From Chitinophagaceae bacterium DXS (GTDB taxonomy: Bacteria > Bacteroidota > Bacteroidia > Chitinophagales > Chitinophagaceae), in contig CP128386.1 of assembly GCA_030345135.1 (NCBI GenBank), positions 2,567,677 to 2,631,676 on the forward strand: a stretch of 64,000 bases of DNA, in the 5' to 3' direction. Shown piece after piece: positions 16,265 to 25,394 of this stretch. Positions within the stretch are counted from its first letter, which is position 1. Each line of letters starts with the position of its first letter. A program made the translations under genes and the position numbers. Under the pieces are notes generated by a model that saw only the letters and a list, made by a program, of their open reading frames with translations, was not told where the DNA came from and did no database searches.

Positions 16265-17203
16265 TTACGCAGTTTGTCTATTGTTAAATATTAAAGCTGC
16301 AGCACCTAAAAAACCTGCTTTATTCCCAAGCGATGCCAATTCTATCCGGGTAAATTCGGAGGTTTCTTTCATTGCCATTTTGTTGACCAATGCACTTATC
16401 TTTTCACAATAAAAATCTCCGGCTTCTGAAATTCCACCGCCTATAATCACCTTCTGCGGAGCAAAAACATTGATAAGGCTTGCAATACCTACAGCCATAT
16501 AATAAAAGTGATTGTTCATTGCCGTTATAGCACACGGTTCGTTTTCAAGGTATTTGGCAATGATATATTTACCATCAATGTTCGTATCTGGATGATGATT
16601 ATTTTCTGCAAGTATTTTTTTATAATCATTGATCAATGCTGTTACGGATGCCATCGCTTCGAGGCTGCCTGCCGTACCACAGGTATCGGCACTTTTGTTA
16701 CTGTCTACAATTAAAAAGCCCAGCTCTGTGCCCCTGTTTCTATAACCGCCGTATAATTGACCGTTTAAGATCAATGCGCCTCCAATACCTGTACCTACTG
16801 TAAGAAAAACGGCATCGGAAATGCTTCCCGCTGTTCCATATTTTACTTCGCCTAATCCCATTAAGTTTGCGTCATTGTCAACAAACACCGGAAGACCAAA
16901 TTCTTCTTTTATGATCGCTTTTACATTGATGTTATCCAGCTCAGGTAAGTTGTTTGCGAAAAGCACAACGCCATTATCTACAACCGATGGAACGCCAATG
17001 CCAATACCCACAATCTCTGTTTGATTTGCATTTGCAATATTTAAGACGTCCCTGATAATTGTTTTAAGAAGAGACACGATGGATAGCTTATCGTATTCTG
17101 ACTTAACAGGCTTCAATGATTCAAAATGAATAAACCCATTTTGATCTACAAGGGCATATTTAATATTCGTTCCTCCAATGTCTAATGCTATCGCGTGTTT
17201 CAT
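16265..17203 (-). CDS. ROK-family sugar kinase (glucokinase-like)
   Basis: 312 residues. ATP-binding DIGGTNIKYALVD near the N-terminus, VDNDANLMGLGE with the catalytic Asp (about residues 103-114), and GTGIGGALILNGQLYGG (about 136-152). The second GG motif is FAPQKVIIGGGISEAG. The usual ROK zinc site (CxCGxxGC) is broken: here the segment reads ADTCGTAGSLEAMAS with only one Cys, so zinc coordination by the normal ligands is lost. As the last gene of the PUL, next to a sugar transporter, it most likely phosphorylates the imported monosaccharide (glucose or a relative) in the cytoplasm. Family sure; substrate inferred from context. Confidence 0.88.
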   Translation of the reverse strand: MKHAIALDIGGTNIKYALVDQNGFIHFESLKPVKSEYDKLSIVSLLKTIIRDVLNIANANQTEIVGIGIGVPSVVDNGVVLFANNLPELDNINVKAIIKEEFGLPVFVDNDANLMGLGEVKYGTAGSISDAVFLTVGTGIGGALILNGQLYGGYRNRGTELGFLIVDSNKSADTCGTAGSLEAMASVTALINDYKKILAENNHHPDTNIDGKYIIAKYLENEPCAITAMNNHFYYMAVGIASLINVFAPQKVIIGGGISEAGDFYCEKISALVNKMAMKETSEFTRIELASLGNKAGFLGAAALIFNNRQTA

Positions 17204-17211
17204 TCTTCAAT

Positions 17212-17349
17212 ATCTTACTTGAATAAATTGGTGAGTTTACTTGCAGCAGCTTCATCTATAAATATATTGAAACTCGTGAGTGTTTTTGCACCCGGAATTG
17301 GAAGAAGCGCCCAGATAGTAAAATTGCTACCGGCTACCAATGCCAAAAA
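17212..17349 (-). pseudogene. Possible decayed gene tail between transporter and kinase (weak)
   Basis: On the minus strand, in the 146-base gap between the transporter stop and the kinase start, about 45 codons are open and protein-like. They end with FIDEAAASKLTNLFK and a stop about 10 bases before the kinase ATG, the spacing of an operon gene. I do not recognise the family, and a frame of this size could occur by chance, so this is a low-confidence remnant. Confidence 0.25.
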
Positions 17350-18651
17350 TTACTCATACAATTTGACCGCTTCCTTTTTGTCAAAAATTGTTTTGTTGGC
17401 AATAATTGGTTTGGCCCAAAAACCAATTAACAGAATGTAACCCATTGTTAAATACAAGAAAAACATCCCTGTTCTTAATCCAAAGAGGTCGCCAAACCAC
17501 CCGATTATAAGCGGAACAATTGCGCCGCCAATAATTCCGGTGCAGAGAATTCCGGAAAAAGAGCCATGATGCTCTTTGATAGAATTCAGTGCCAAAGAGA
17601 AAATTATGGGATACATCACCGAAGCAAAAAATCCAACAGCGGGAAATGCATACAAAGAAATTTTTGCGGGTCCGAATAATGCAGCACTTAAGCTGGTGAG
17701 CGCGAGAATTGTAAATATGATCAGGACCTTTCGACTGTCCATTATTTTTAAAAGTAATAATCCAAGTATACCTCCTGCAGTCATTAGTCCCCAAAAGTAA
17801 GCTACCGCATCTGCCCCTGCCTGCTCAGGATTATAACCGTGGTAAGCAAATAAAAATTGCGAGATATTATTTGCGATTCCCTGCTCAGTACCTACATAAC
17901 AAATGATCCCCAGAAAGAATAATACTACAACCTTGTTTTTAAACAACATAATGTGCGTTGCAAACACACCTGCTTTTTCGTCTTCCTTCAATTCAACTTT
18001 TGGAAATTTGGAAAATGCAACAACTATAACCATAAGTAGCCCAATGGCTGCAAATATCCAATACAGCGAAACCCATGGCAATTTTTCCGGAACAAGGGAA
18101 TGAAAAAACGACAGCGCGTTGCTTTCAGGTTTTTTTAAGCTTTCGGCTACATATTTGTAAACAAGCGGACTTAAAAATGATGCTCCGCCAAATATTAACT
18201 GCGCCAATACAGAGTTAAAGGCATAATGTTCTTCACCGCCTGCAGTGCGCAGTAAAGGATTGATAACAACCTGCAGAATGGCGAAACCACAACCAATAAC
18301 AAAAAGAGAGGGTAAGGCGATAAAATAATCAGGGTATAAAGCGAAAAGCAGGGAGCCTGCAGATACAACGAGAAATGAGACAATCATCATTTTTTTCTCA
18401 TTGTATTTTTCAATCAACATGCCAGCAGGAATAGACATAACTCCGTAAGCAATAAAAAAGGCAAAATATAAAATTGCCGTTAGTGTATAATTTAAATTAA
18501 ATCCATTCTTTATCTCCGGGGTAAGCGGTCCAAAAATGTTTGTGATAAAAGAAATAACAAAGAACGTAAGCAGAATGAGTGCTACGATGTAGTAATTACG
18601 TTTCATAGGTAGTTGAGTAAGCTGATCGTTAAGAGTTTTTTTATTTTCCAT
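17350..18651 (-). CDS. Sugar:H+ symporter, MFS, FucP/FHS type
   Basis: 433 residues with about 12 hydrophobic segments. Features of the fucose-glucose-H+ symporter branch include NIFGPLTPEIKNGF in the first loop, YGVMSIPAGMLIEKYNEKKMM between helices 2 and 3, and FAILQVVINPLLRTAGGEEHYAFNSVLAQ in helices 4-5. It would carry the PUL's monosaccharide product across the inner membrane. Its start overlaps the end of the GH15-like gene by 11 bases, so the two are translationally coupled, and the kinase follows. The exact sugar is not readable from sequence; glucose fits the beta-glucan reading of the locus. Confidence 0.88.
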   Translation of the reverse strand: MENKKTLNDQLTQLPMKRNYYIVALILLTFFVISFITNIFGPLTPEIKNGFNLNYTLTAILYFAFFIAYGVMSIPAGMLIEKYNEKKMMIVSFLVVSAGSLLFALYPDYFIALPSLFVIGCGFAILQVVINPLLRTAGGEEHYAFNSVLAQLIFGGASFLSPLVYKYVAESLKKPESNALSFFHSLVPEKLPWVSLYWIFAAIGLLMVIVVAFSKFPKVELKEDEKAGVFATHIMLFKNKVVVLFFLGIICYVGTEQGIANNISQFLFAYHGYNPEQAGADAVAYFWGLMTAGGILGLLLLKIMDSRKVLIIFTILALTSLSAALFGPAKISLYAFPAVGFFASVMYPIIFSLALNSIKEHHGSFSGILCTGIIGGAIVPLIIGWFGDLFGLRTGMFFLYLTMGYILLIGFWAKPIIANKTIFDKKEAVKLYE

Positions 18652-20839
18652 AATAATCCAATACGGCCATTATATAAACCCCAGCGCCATAACCAACCAT
18701 TGGTATGGCTCCGCGGAAATAACAATCGCCTAACCTGTATATTTCCGGAATAGTGCTATAATTGGCTTTTGACAGCATTGTAACTTTATCAATCAAGCCT
18801 TTGGCCAGCTGCCTGCTTCCTAAATGGTTTTGAGCCACCGCCACACGCAGATCGGCAAAGGGCCATTCCTGATTTTCGTAAGTATCGTCACTGTATACAC
18901 GAATATAACCAATATCTTTTTTCACTTTCATTAATTGGTCATAATCCTGCATGTGTGTTGCAAATAATTTTTTATCACTGATAAGGCCATTGGCAAACAG
19001 TTCAAATGTGCCCGCATCATGAAAGTAGTGTGCAGTGGTTAACTGATCGTCTGCATTGCCTTTTATTACCCGGTTTTCATACACCATATTTTTCATAATG
19101 CCCCTGTACATGCTATCTGCAGCCGCGGAATATTTTTCCCATTCATAGCCCATATTTTTTTGTAACGAAGCAAAACGTTTTAATCCTTCAGCGCATACAC
19201 CTGCCGTGAATGTATATCTTCTGCCGGGCAAATGATGCTCCCACGGACCTGAGTCGCGGCGAATCACTCCGTCTTTGTCAATGTTGTGAATAATGGCGTC
19301 GGCTACTTTTGTTGCCAAAACATCTTCCCAGCGTTTATAAAATGTAACATCATTGCTGCTTTTCATGTATTCATCCAATGCGAAAAGAAAGAGGCCAAAA
19401 TCATCAATTTCAATATTGGGTCCGTCATCATTAAAGTCACATTCTTCTTTGCCATTACCAAAATAACGTGTTGCGGAAATTTGATAATCTACTCCTATAC
19501 CATAATCCTTTCCATCGCGGAATACATAATTTTTAAACCGCCCTGCAGGCTTCGCGTTCAGCATAAATTCCAGGCCCTTTTTTGCTTCTTCATGCATGCC
19601 CAGTTTTGCCATAGCTGCAATTGCAAAAGAGCCATCCCGTACCCATGAAATGCTCCACTCGCCCGGCCGCAATGAAGCCATTACCTGCCCGTGAGAATAA
19701 GGAAGCACTTCTTGTTCTCCTACCTGCGACATTTTTAAAATGGCAGCTGATTGCTGAAGTACTGCTTTTTCATCGGCTGTTGCATTTGCCGGAAAATGAC
19801 AACGTGCAAAAACAGATTTCATGAACTGTATTTCGTAATCCAACAAAGAGGTATTTTTTTCCTGTAAGCGTTCTTTGGCTTTTTCACAAACGGCGGCATC
19901 GTGATGTAATGTATCGGTAAATCCAAATAAAAAATATTTTTCTGCAATACCATCCTTTTTTATTACATATTCATTGGTCTGAATTTGCCCTTTTCCCTGA
20001 TCATAATTAAATGCTACATTTTTAATTGCATCCGGATTGCCCTTTACTACTGCATAAAAGACTTTTTCTTGAGTGGTAAATGGTGCAAAATAATAAACAG
20101 TAAAACGAGGATATTTCACTTCAATAACATGCGTGTTACCGGTATATTTTACTGAGAGTGGCTGCTGCGGCTGTTTTAAAGAAATATTGTAAGCAACGGG
20201 AGATACAAACAATGCAGAGTCGTAGTATGAAAAAAGATGCGGATAAAGCGTTTCCACCCTGTCTGTTTCTTTGTTATACACAGCGGTAATTAATCCATTG
20301 GAAGTTGTTAACTGAAAATAAGATTGTTTGTTTATGGCAAGCGCCTGCTTTTCTTTTTCATAAGTTTCTTTTGTCATCAAAGCAAGACGGCCCTTGTAGA
20401 TGCCGCCAATAGCCGGCGCATTATACATGCGTATGGCTAGCGTGTTATGCTCTTTTATTGCTCCCGCTGAAATAGAATACTGTCTTTCCTGGTCCCATGC
20501 GGTTTCAACATTCGGAGAAATTTTACCGCCTTTTCCTACTAATTTTCCATTAATATAAGTTTCATCTGCAGCATCAATCGTTCCGGCAAAGAACACCATT
20601 TCCTTGCCCACCATTTGTTTGGGTACACTAAATCTTACCCGGTACCAACAAAGCCCTCCCCATCCCTTATTTGAAGAAGGAACAGGCCGTAGCTGCCAAC
20701 GGCTGTCATCATAATTTTCATTTTTGTAGTCAGGATTGTCGCCAACAATAAAGCGCCACTTTGTATCGAAGTGAATTACCTGCGCAAATGAGTTAATGGC
20801 AAAGAAGAGAAGAATGAGTGTTACTATATTTTTTTTCAT
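18641..20839 (-). CDS. Secreted two-domain glycosidase: GH2-type sugar-binding domain plus GH15-like (alpha/alpha)6 domain
   Basis: 732 residues with a signal peptide ending SFAQ (about residue 20). Residues 22-170 form a beta-sandwich like the GH2 sugar-binding domain: DTKWRFIVGDN, YDDSRWQLRPVP, WYRVRFSVP, DAADETYINGKLVG and NTLAIRMYN. The C-terminal half (about 345-730) looks like an (alpha/alpha)6 barrel of the glucoamylase/GH15 type, with WSISWVRDGSFAIAAM, IRRDSGPWEHHLPGRRYTFTAG (given as two adjacent motifs: IRRDSGPWEHH and RRYTFTAG) and YSTIPEIYRLGD. Acidic residues in DSGPWE and IPEIY are candidate catalytic acids. The pairing of these two modules is unusual. It sits in the PUL between GH3 and the transporter. 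Glycoside hydrolase role likely; linkage unknown. Confidence 0.7.
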   Translation of the reverse strand: MKKNIVTLILLFFAINSFAQVIHFDTKWRFIVGDNPDYKNENYDDSRWQLRPVPSSNKGWGGLCWYRVRFSVPKQMVGKEMVFFAGTIDAADETYINGKLVGKGGKISPNVETAWDQERQYSISAGAIKEHNTLAIRMYNAPAIGGIYKGRLALMTKETYEKEKQALAINKQSYFQLTTSNGLITAVYNKETDRVETLYPHLFSYYDSALFVSPVAYNISLKQPQQPLSVKYTGNTHVIEVKYPRFTVYYFAPFTTQEKVFYAVVKGNPDAIKNVAFNYDQGKGQIQTNEYVIKKDGIAEKYFLFGFTDTLHHDAAVCEKAKERLQEKNTSLLDYEIQFMKSVFARCHFPANATADEKAVLQQSAAILKMSQVGEQEVLPYSHGQVMASLRPGEWSISWVRDGSFAIAAMAKLGMHEEAKKGLEFMLNAKPAGRFKNYVFRDGKDYGIGVDYQISATRYFGNGKEECDFNDDGPNIEIDDFGLFLFALDEYMKSSNDVTFYKRWEDVLATKVADAIIHNIDKDGVIRRDSGPWEHHLPGRRYTFTAGVCAEGLKRFASLQKNMGYEWEKYSAAADSMYRGIMKNMVYENRVIKGNADDQLTTAHYFHDAGTFELFANGLISDKKLFATHMQDYDQLMKVKKDIGYIRVYSDDTYENQEWPFADLRVAVAQNHLGSRQLAKGLIDKVTMLSKANYSTIPEIYRLGDCYFRGAIPMVGYGAGVYIMAVLDYYGK

Positions 20840-20909
20840 ATGCTTCGTTTTTCCCAGGATGGTATTGAGTTATTAATACCGCTTGTTAGCTAATCTCAGA
20901 CCCGGGCAA

Positions 20910-20938
20910 AAAAATTTATATTCACCGGCTACCGCCGG
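20910..20938 (-). terminator. Weak hairpin after the GH3 gene
   Basis: On the minus strand CCGGC-GGTA-GCCGG forms a 5-bp GC stem 5 bases after the GH3 stop, followed by TGAATATAAATTTTTTT. It could partly end transcription inside the PUL. Confidence 0.4.
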
Positions 20939-20942
20939 GTCG

Positions 20943-23225
20943 CTATTTCATCCATTTAACTTTGGCTGATTTTACTTCATTGGAGTTTGTACCAATGTGT
21001 ATGATAAATTCTCCAGGTTCCCAGATGTATGCTAATTTTTCGTTGTAGAATTTTAATTCTTCCGGTGTAATATCAAATGTTATTTCCTTGCTTTCTCCTG
21101 GTTGCAGCAATACTTTTTGGAATCCTTTCAGTTCTTTTACAGAGCGGGTCACACTTGCCACAGGGTCTGTAATGTACAGCTGCGCTGTTTCTTCACCGGC
21201 ATACTTTCCCGTATTGGTAATGGTTACAGCCGCTTGCAATGTTTGATTCCCTTTAGGCATAGTTGTGCTCAACCGAACATCACTATATTGAAATGTTGTG
21301 TAACTAAGCCCATAACCAAAGGTATATAGTGGTGCGTTGGGAATGTCAAAATATCTTGATTTATATTTTTCAAGTGACTTATCATCAAACGGCCGTCCGG
21401 TTTTCTTATAGTTGTAATACACAGGAATTTGTCCAAGACTTAATGGAAAGCATTGCGTAAGTTTTCCTGATGGATTGTATTTTCCAAACAATACATCTGC
21501 AATAGCGTTGCCGGCTTCAAGTCCTCCAAACCAGGTTTCCAGTATTGCAGGCACATGTTGGTTTTCCCATTGTAGTGTTAACGGCCTTCCGTTCATTAAT
21601 ACCAGCACAACAGGTTTGCCTGTTTTTACCAATGCTTTTAATAAGTCTTTTTGATTTTCGGGAATGCCTATTTCAGCGCGGCTAGTAGCTTCTCCAGTCA
21701 TTCCTTTTGCTTCGCCCAGTACCGCTACAATAATATCGGCTTTGTTAGCTTGTTCCAATGCTTCATTAAGCATGGTTTCTACAGAGCGTTCATCTTTTTT
21801 CAAACCTTCGCCCGATTCGTTCAGAACATCAATAGTATGTTGGTCCTCTACCAGATTACACCCTTTAGCATACAGGATATTTACATCATTGCCTTGCCCG
21901 TTTTTTATCCCTTCCAATACGCTTACGGCATTCTTCCAATCACCATAGTCATCCCAGCTTCCCGACAGATTTTTTTTATCATCAGCCAAAGGCCCTATCA
22001 GCGCTATCGTTTTCCCTTTGGATAAAGGCAATAGTTGATTGTCGTTTTTCAATAATACACAAGAACGTGCAGCTGCATCCCTGGCTGTTTGTCTGTGTGC
22101 AGGAGCAAGGTTTACTTTGGCGGCTCTTTCTTCACTGCAATATTTATAAGGATCATCCAGCAAACCCAGCATGGCTTTCGCTTCCAGTATGCGGCGACAG
22201 GCAACGTTTATTTGCTGTAAGGTTATTTTATTTCCCTGCAAAAGTTTTTTCAGATAGGATAAATATCCTTCGCCCACCATATCCATATCTACGCCTGCAT
22301 TCATTGCGCGAACAACATTGTCTTTCAGATCACCGAGCCCATGCGGTGTCATTTCATTGATAGCGGCGTAATCAGTTACTATAAATCCTTTGAAGCCCCA
22401 TTGCTTCCTAAGCACATCATTCATCAGCCATTTATTGCCCGAAGCCGGCATGGCATCTATTTCGTTGAAGGACGTCATAACACTTCCTGCGCCCGCATCA
22501 ACACCCGCTTTATAGGGCGGAAAATAATATTGATACATTCTAATACGGCTCATATCAACTGTGTTATAATCACGGCCTGCTTCTGCTGCACCATATAAAG
22601 CAAAGTGTTTTACGCAGGCCATAATCGAACTGTCGCTACGCAAGTCTTTGCCCTGGTAACCCTTTACCATTGCTTTTGCTATGCATGATCCTAAGTAGGG
22701 ATCTTCACCTGACCCTTCTACAACTCTTCCCCAGCGCGGGTCACGGGTTATGTCCACCATTGGGGAAAAAGTCCACTTCAATCCATCGGCGGAAGCTTCT
22801 TTGGCTGCAATTTGCGCACAGCGTTCTATCAATGGCATATTCCATGTGCAGGACAGCGCCAGAGGCACGGGAAATGTTGTCTGATGCCCGTGAATCACAT
22901 CATTACCAAATAGTATCGGGATATGCAGACGGGTTTCTTTTACGGCGATATCCTGTAGTTTGCGTACAACTTCCGGTGTGTATGCATTCAATAATGAACC
23001 TACCTTTCCCTCTTTTATTTTTTGTTCTACATCTTTGCTGATGGCCGGGCCTGTAACATCCATGCCAAAGTCCAATTGATTTAACTGCCCAATTTTTTCT
23101 TCAAGGGTCATTTTGCCCATCAGTTCATCAATAACCCTTTTGTCTTTAGCAGTAAGGCTTTGAGAAAAAATGTTCTGTGTAAAAAATGTAAGGCTACAAA
23201 TTATCAGGACTATACTTTTATTCAT
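20943..23225 (-). CDS. Glycoside hydrolase family 3 beta-glucosidase (BglX-like)
   Basis: 760 residues with a signal peptide ending NIFSQ. Order of domains: the GH3 N-terminal barrel (LFGNDVIHGHQTTFPVPLAL, ITRDPRWGRVVEGSGEDPYL, CVKHFALYGAAEAGRDYN), the nucleophile region GFIVTDYAAINEM (Asp about residue 287), then the alpha/beta sandwich (SCVLLKNDNQLLPLSKGKTIALIGP) and a C-terminal fibronectin III-like domain (YGLSYTTFQYSDV... EEFTFDI-like tail). These enzymes release glucose from the non-reducing end of beta-linked gluco-oligosaccharides in the periplasm. In the PUL it probably completes the work of GH30. The remnant of an SGNH hydrolase overlaps its start codon by 8 bases. Confidence 0.93.
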   Translation of the reverse strand: MNKSIVLIICSLTFFTQNIFSQSLTAKDKRVIDELMGKMTLEEKIGQLNQLDFGMDVTGPAISKDVEQKIKEGKVGSLLNAYTPEVVRKLQDIAVKETRLHIPILFGNDVIHGHQTTFPVPLALSCTWNMPLIERCAQIAAKEASADGLKWTFSPMVDITRDPRWGRVVEGSGEDPYLGSCIAKAMVKGYQGKDLRSDSSIMACVKHFALYGAAEAGRDYNTVDMSRIRMYQYYFPPYKAGVDAGAGSVMTSFNEIDAMPASGNKWLMNDVLRKQWGFKGFIVTDYAAINEMTPHGLGDLKDNVVRAMNAGVDMDMVGEGYLSYLKKLLQGNKITLQQINVACRRILEAKAMLGLLDDPYKYCSEERAAKVNLAPAHRQTARDAAARSCVLLKNDNQLLPLSKGKTIALIGPLADDKKNLSGSWDDYGDWKNAVSVLEGIKNGQGNDVNILYAKGCNLVEDQHTIDVLNESGEGLKKDERSVETMLNEALEQANKADIIVAVLGEAKGMTGEATSRAEIGIPENQKDLLKALVKTGKPVVLVLMNGRPLTLQWENQHVPAILETWFGGLEAGNAIADVLFGKYNPSGKLTQCFPLSLGQIPVYYNYKKTGRPFDDKSLEKYKSRYFDIPNAPLYTFGYGLSYTTFQYSDVRLSTTMPKGNQTLQAAVTITNTGKYAGEETAQLYITDPVASVTRSVKELKGFQKVLLQPGESKEITFDITPEELKFYNEKLAYIWEPGEFIIHIGTNSNEVKSAKVKWMK

Positions 23226-23379
23226 CGATATTTAGTTTTTTAAATATGATTGTATTTTGGTAGATAGCATAGCCCTTTGTATTCATGTATAATTGATCGT
23301 TCAGAAAGATATCGTTCACAATGCGTCCGTCTTTGTTTAACATTTTATGAAACATATCTGCAAGAGCTGGTTTGAGTTT
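23218..23379 (-). pseudogene. C-terminal remnant of an SGNH/GDSL hydrolase
   Basis: On the minus strand an in-frame stub of 53 codons reads KPALADMFHKMLNKDGRIV then NDIFLNDQLYMNTKGYAIYQ and ends with a TAA that overlaps the GH3 start (ATGAATAA). The pattern LND-x-L-H-M-N-x-KGY-x-I is the conserved C-terminal block of SGNH/PAF-acetylhydrolase-like esterases; here the catalytic His is Tyr. An in-frame stop lies immediately upstream and the rest of the gene, with the GDS block, is absent. The overlap with GH3 shows it was once an operon member. Good evidence for a truncated gene; a short functional peptide is unlikely. Confidence 0.65.
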
Positions 23380-23474
23380 TTAAAAATGCCTGTATCAGGG
23401 TAGTTGCTTTTGTGCTTTTCCGATCAAATGTTCTCTGCCTGGGCCTGGTTCCCTTTCATATTGATTATTTTATG

Positions 23475-25271
23475 TTATTCATACTCTCTGTATGCGCCAA
23501 ATGTTGCCAGCCTGTCTTCTCCCAAAGAGGCAGGGATTGGAGTAAACGGAATATTCAATTTGTCACATATCTGCTTCCACAACCCCGTACGTGTGTAAGT
23601 TTGGTGTACTTTTTGAAAAGGTGTTTGTAATAACAAATCTTTTGCCTGCAGAAATTCGCCTTTATCAATCAGTAACTGAATTTTTCTTTCGATGAGCCAT
23701 TCGTCCTTTAATGCATCAACTTTTGACAACCATTGTTCTCTTTCCTGTATTGTTTGCAAACCCAGGTTGCGGAGCATTTTATCTCTTTCCACTACTATTT
23801 GCGGATGCAGTTGCAGGTAAGGTTCATGAATGGATTCTATTGCTTTTCTTGCTTCATTCATTTGTCCCTTTAATTTAAACAATCTCGCCAGCAATGCTTT
23901 TGCAACACCAATCTGAGTTGTTGAAAGTATTTTAATTGCTTCATCCTGCTTGCCTCTTCCTGCCAGCCATGTGCCGTAGTAAAATTTCCACAGGTCTTGT
24001 GTATTGTTTTTTGTTGTTGCTAATGCCCATTTAAAAGCGTCATCTAAATTTTCCATTCCTGAAGGCGCCCATAAGTTTTGATCAATAGCCGGAGGTTCGG
24101 GTAGTTGCGTTTTATGCTCAAATGCCTGTTCCAGTTTTGTCCACACGTTCACCGTACCTGCCCTGGCCCAGCCAAACAACGGAATGGCAGCAATCGGGCG
24201 TAGAGTAACATTAGGAGTTTTTAAGGAATAGATATCCATTTCCTTATCTGTAGGGATCCAATATTCTACATGCCATTTTTTTTCTTTGGGCTGCATTTCA
24301 AGTTTGATAGACTGGTCGGCTATAGGGCCTCCTTGTATTTCAATATATGTTTGATGTTTGGCTGTACTCAACACGGACCACGCGCTATCGTCTCCAACAC
24401 CATAGCTCCACAATTTTACACCTCCTGCTTTTTTTTCGTCAGCGATATGATATAAACCTGTGCCCAATGATGGTGTGTAAGCGCCAAAGGCATTCGCATC
24501 CTTGGTTTTCCAGAAGTAGCCTGTCATTTCTTTTATGTCAGATTCTGTTTTAGGTCCTTGTTTCACCCAGTCAATAGTATCCACTTTTGATGCATGAGAT
24601 AATACCTTTCCTTTCGGAAAATCGTATTTGGTATCAGGAGCCGAAGGCAATGCAGCATTAGACCACGACATCCACGGATAAGTCCCAATACCCGGGTTAT
24701 AGAATAGCGCGCGTTCAGTTACGAAGTTATCATTTGTACCGAGCGAATATTCCACTGACCATTGCATCCCAAAACGAAGTTCACGCTCACCGCAGGTAAC
24801 ATATATTCTGTCGGCTGTTTTATCTATCTTGTAAGATACCGTTTCGTTTTGTGAAGGAGAATGTGAAATAGGAAAGCTCACTTCAATGCCGCCTGCAACA
24901 AAGTAGAAGCGCGGTAATATTCTTGTATAACGAACAACATCCGGTACGTACAGCACTTCTTTGCCCGATGGTTTGTGTATCATGGAAAAAACTTTCCCGC
25001 CAAGGCCCGGGCAAATAGTTACGCTCAGGTTGTTGTTTTCAAGTGTAATGAATTTATATTTTTTTAATGAGGGACGATTGGATGTTTCGGAATAGCTTTC
25101 GTATGGGTACACACCATTCGCGTCATATGCTGTAGGAATGGGGCCTGCAGGTGTTAATCCGTGTGTCAGCATATAATCTTCCCTTTCGGTGCAGGAAAGC
25201 GGCGACTGCGCAAATGATCTATTCATAACTAATACACAACTTAAAAAGAGAAGCAAAGAAGTTATTTTCAT
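23475..25271 (-). CDS. DUF5107 protein with TPR-like tail, PUL-associated
   Basis: 598 residues from the ATG at 25271, chosen because MKITSLLLFLSCVLVMNRSFAQ is a clean signal peptide. The frame upstream includes hairpin DNA. The N-terminal half carries the DUF5107 signature: LENNNLSVTICPGLGGKVFSM (around residues 55-75, given in part), GKEVLYVPDVVRYTRILP, FVAGGIEVSFPISHSP and ALPSAPDTKYDFP. This fold resembles aldose-epimerase/galactose-mutarotase-like beta-sandwiches. The last 200 residues look helical and TPR-like (DEAIKILSTTQIGVAKALLARL). Relatives I know of are often longer, with a fuller TPR array, so this is a compact form. Likely periplasmic and acting on the PUL glycan, but no activity is established. 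Confidence 0.75.
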   Translation of the reverse strand: MKITSLLLFLSCVLVMNRSFAQSPLSCTEREDYMLTHGLTPAGPIPTAYDANGVYPYESYSETSNRPSLKKYKFITLENNNLSVTICPGLGGKVFSMIHKPSGKEVLYVPDVVRYTRILPRFYFVAGGIEVSFPISHSPSQNETVSYKIDKTADRIYVTCGERELRFGMQWSVEYSLGTNDNFVTERALFYNPGIGTYPWMSWSNAALPSAPDTKYDFPKGKVLSHASKVDTIDWVKQGPKTESDIKEMTGYFWKTKDANAFGAYTPSLGTGLYHIADEKKAGGVKLWSYGVGDDSAWSVLSTAKHQTYIEIQGGPIADQSIKLEMQPKEKKWHVEYWIPTDKEMDIYSLKTPNVTLRPIAAIPLFGWARAGTVNVWTKLEQAFEHKTQLPEPPAIDQNLWAPSGMENLDDAFKWALATTKNNTQDLWKFYYGTWLAGRGKQDEAIKILSTTQIGVAKALLARLFKLKGQMNEARKAIESIHEPYLQLHPQIVVERDKMLRNLGLQTIQEREQWLSKVDALKDEWLIERKIQLLIDKGEFLQAKDLLLQTPFQKVHQTYTRTGLWKQICDKLNIPFTPIPASLGEDRLATFGAYREYE

Positions 25272-25301
25272 CCGGGCAATGTATTTTGAGTAAATAGAAT
25301 T

Positions 25302-25355
25302 ACCCATGATAAAACTTTCATTCCAGCTAGTGAAAATGAAAGTTTTATCATGGGT
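25302..25355. repeat. Long perfect inverted repeat (21-bp arms)
   Basis: The arm at 25302-25322 (ACCCATGATAAAACTTTC plus ATT) is perfectly complementary to 25335-25355, with a 12-base loop. It lies 40 bases after the GH123-like gene and 31 bases before the DUF5107 start, inside the PUL operon. It lacks a proper U-run. A role in mRNA processing or stabilising an operon segment, or partial termination, is more likely than full termination. Confidence 0.75.
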
Positions 25356-25394
25356 GTTTTCAACAGGCAATAATGCATAAAAACAGGTTAGCTG

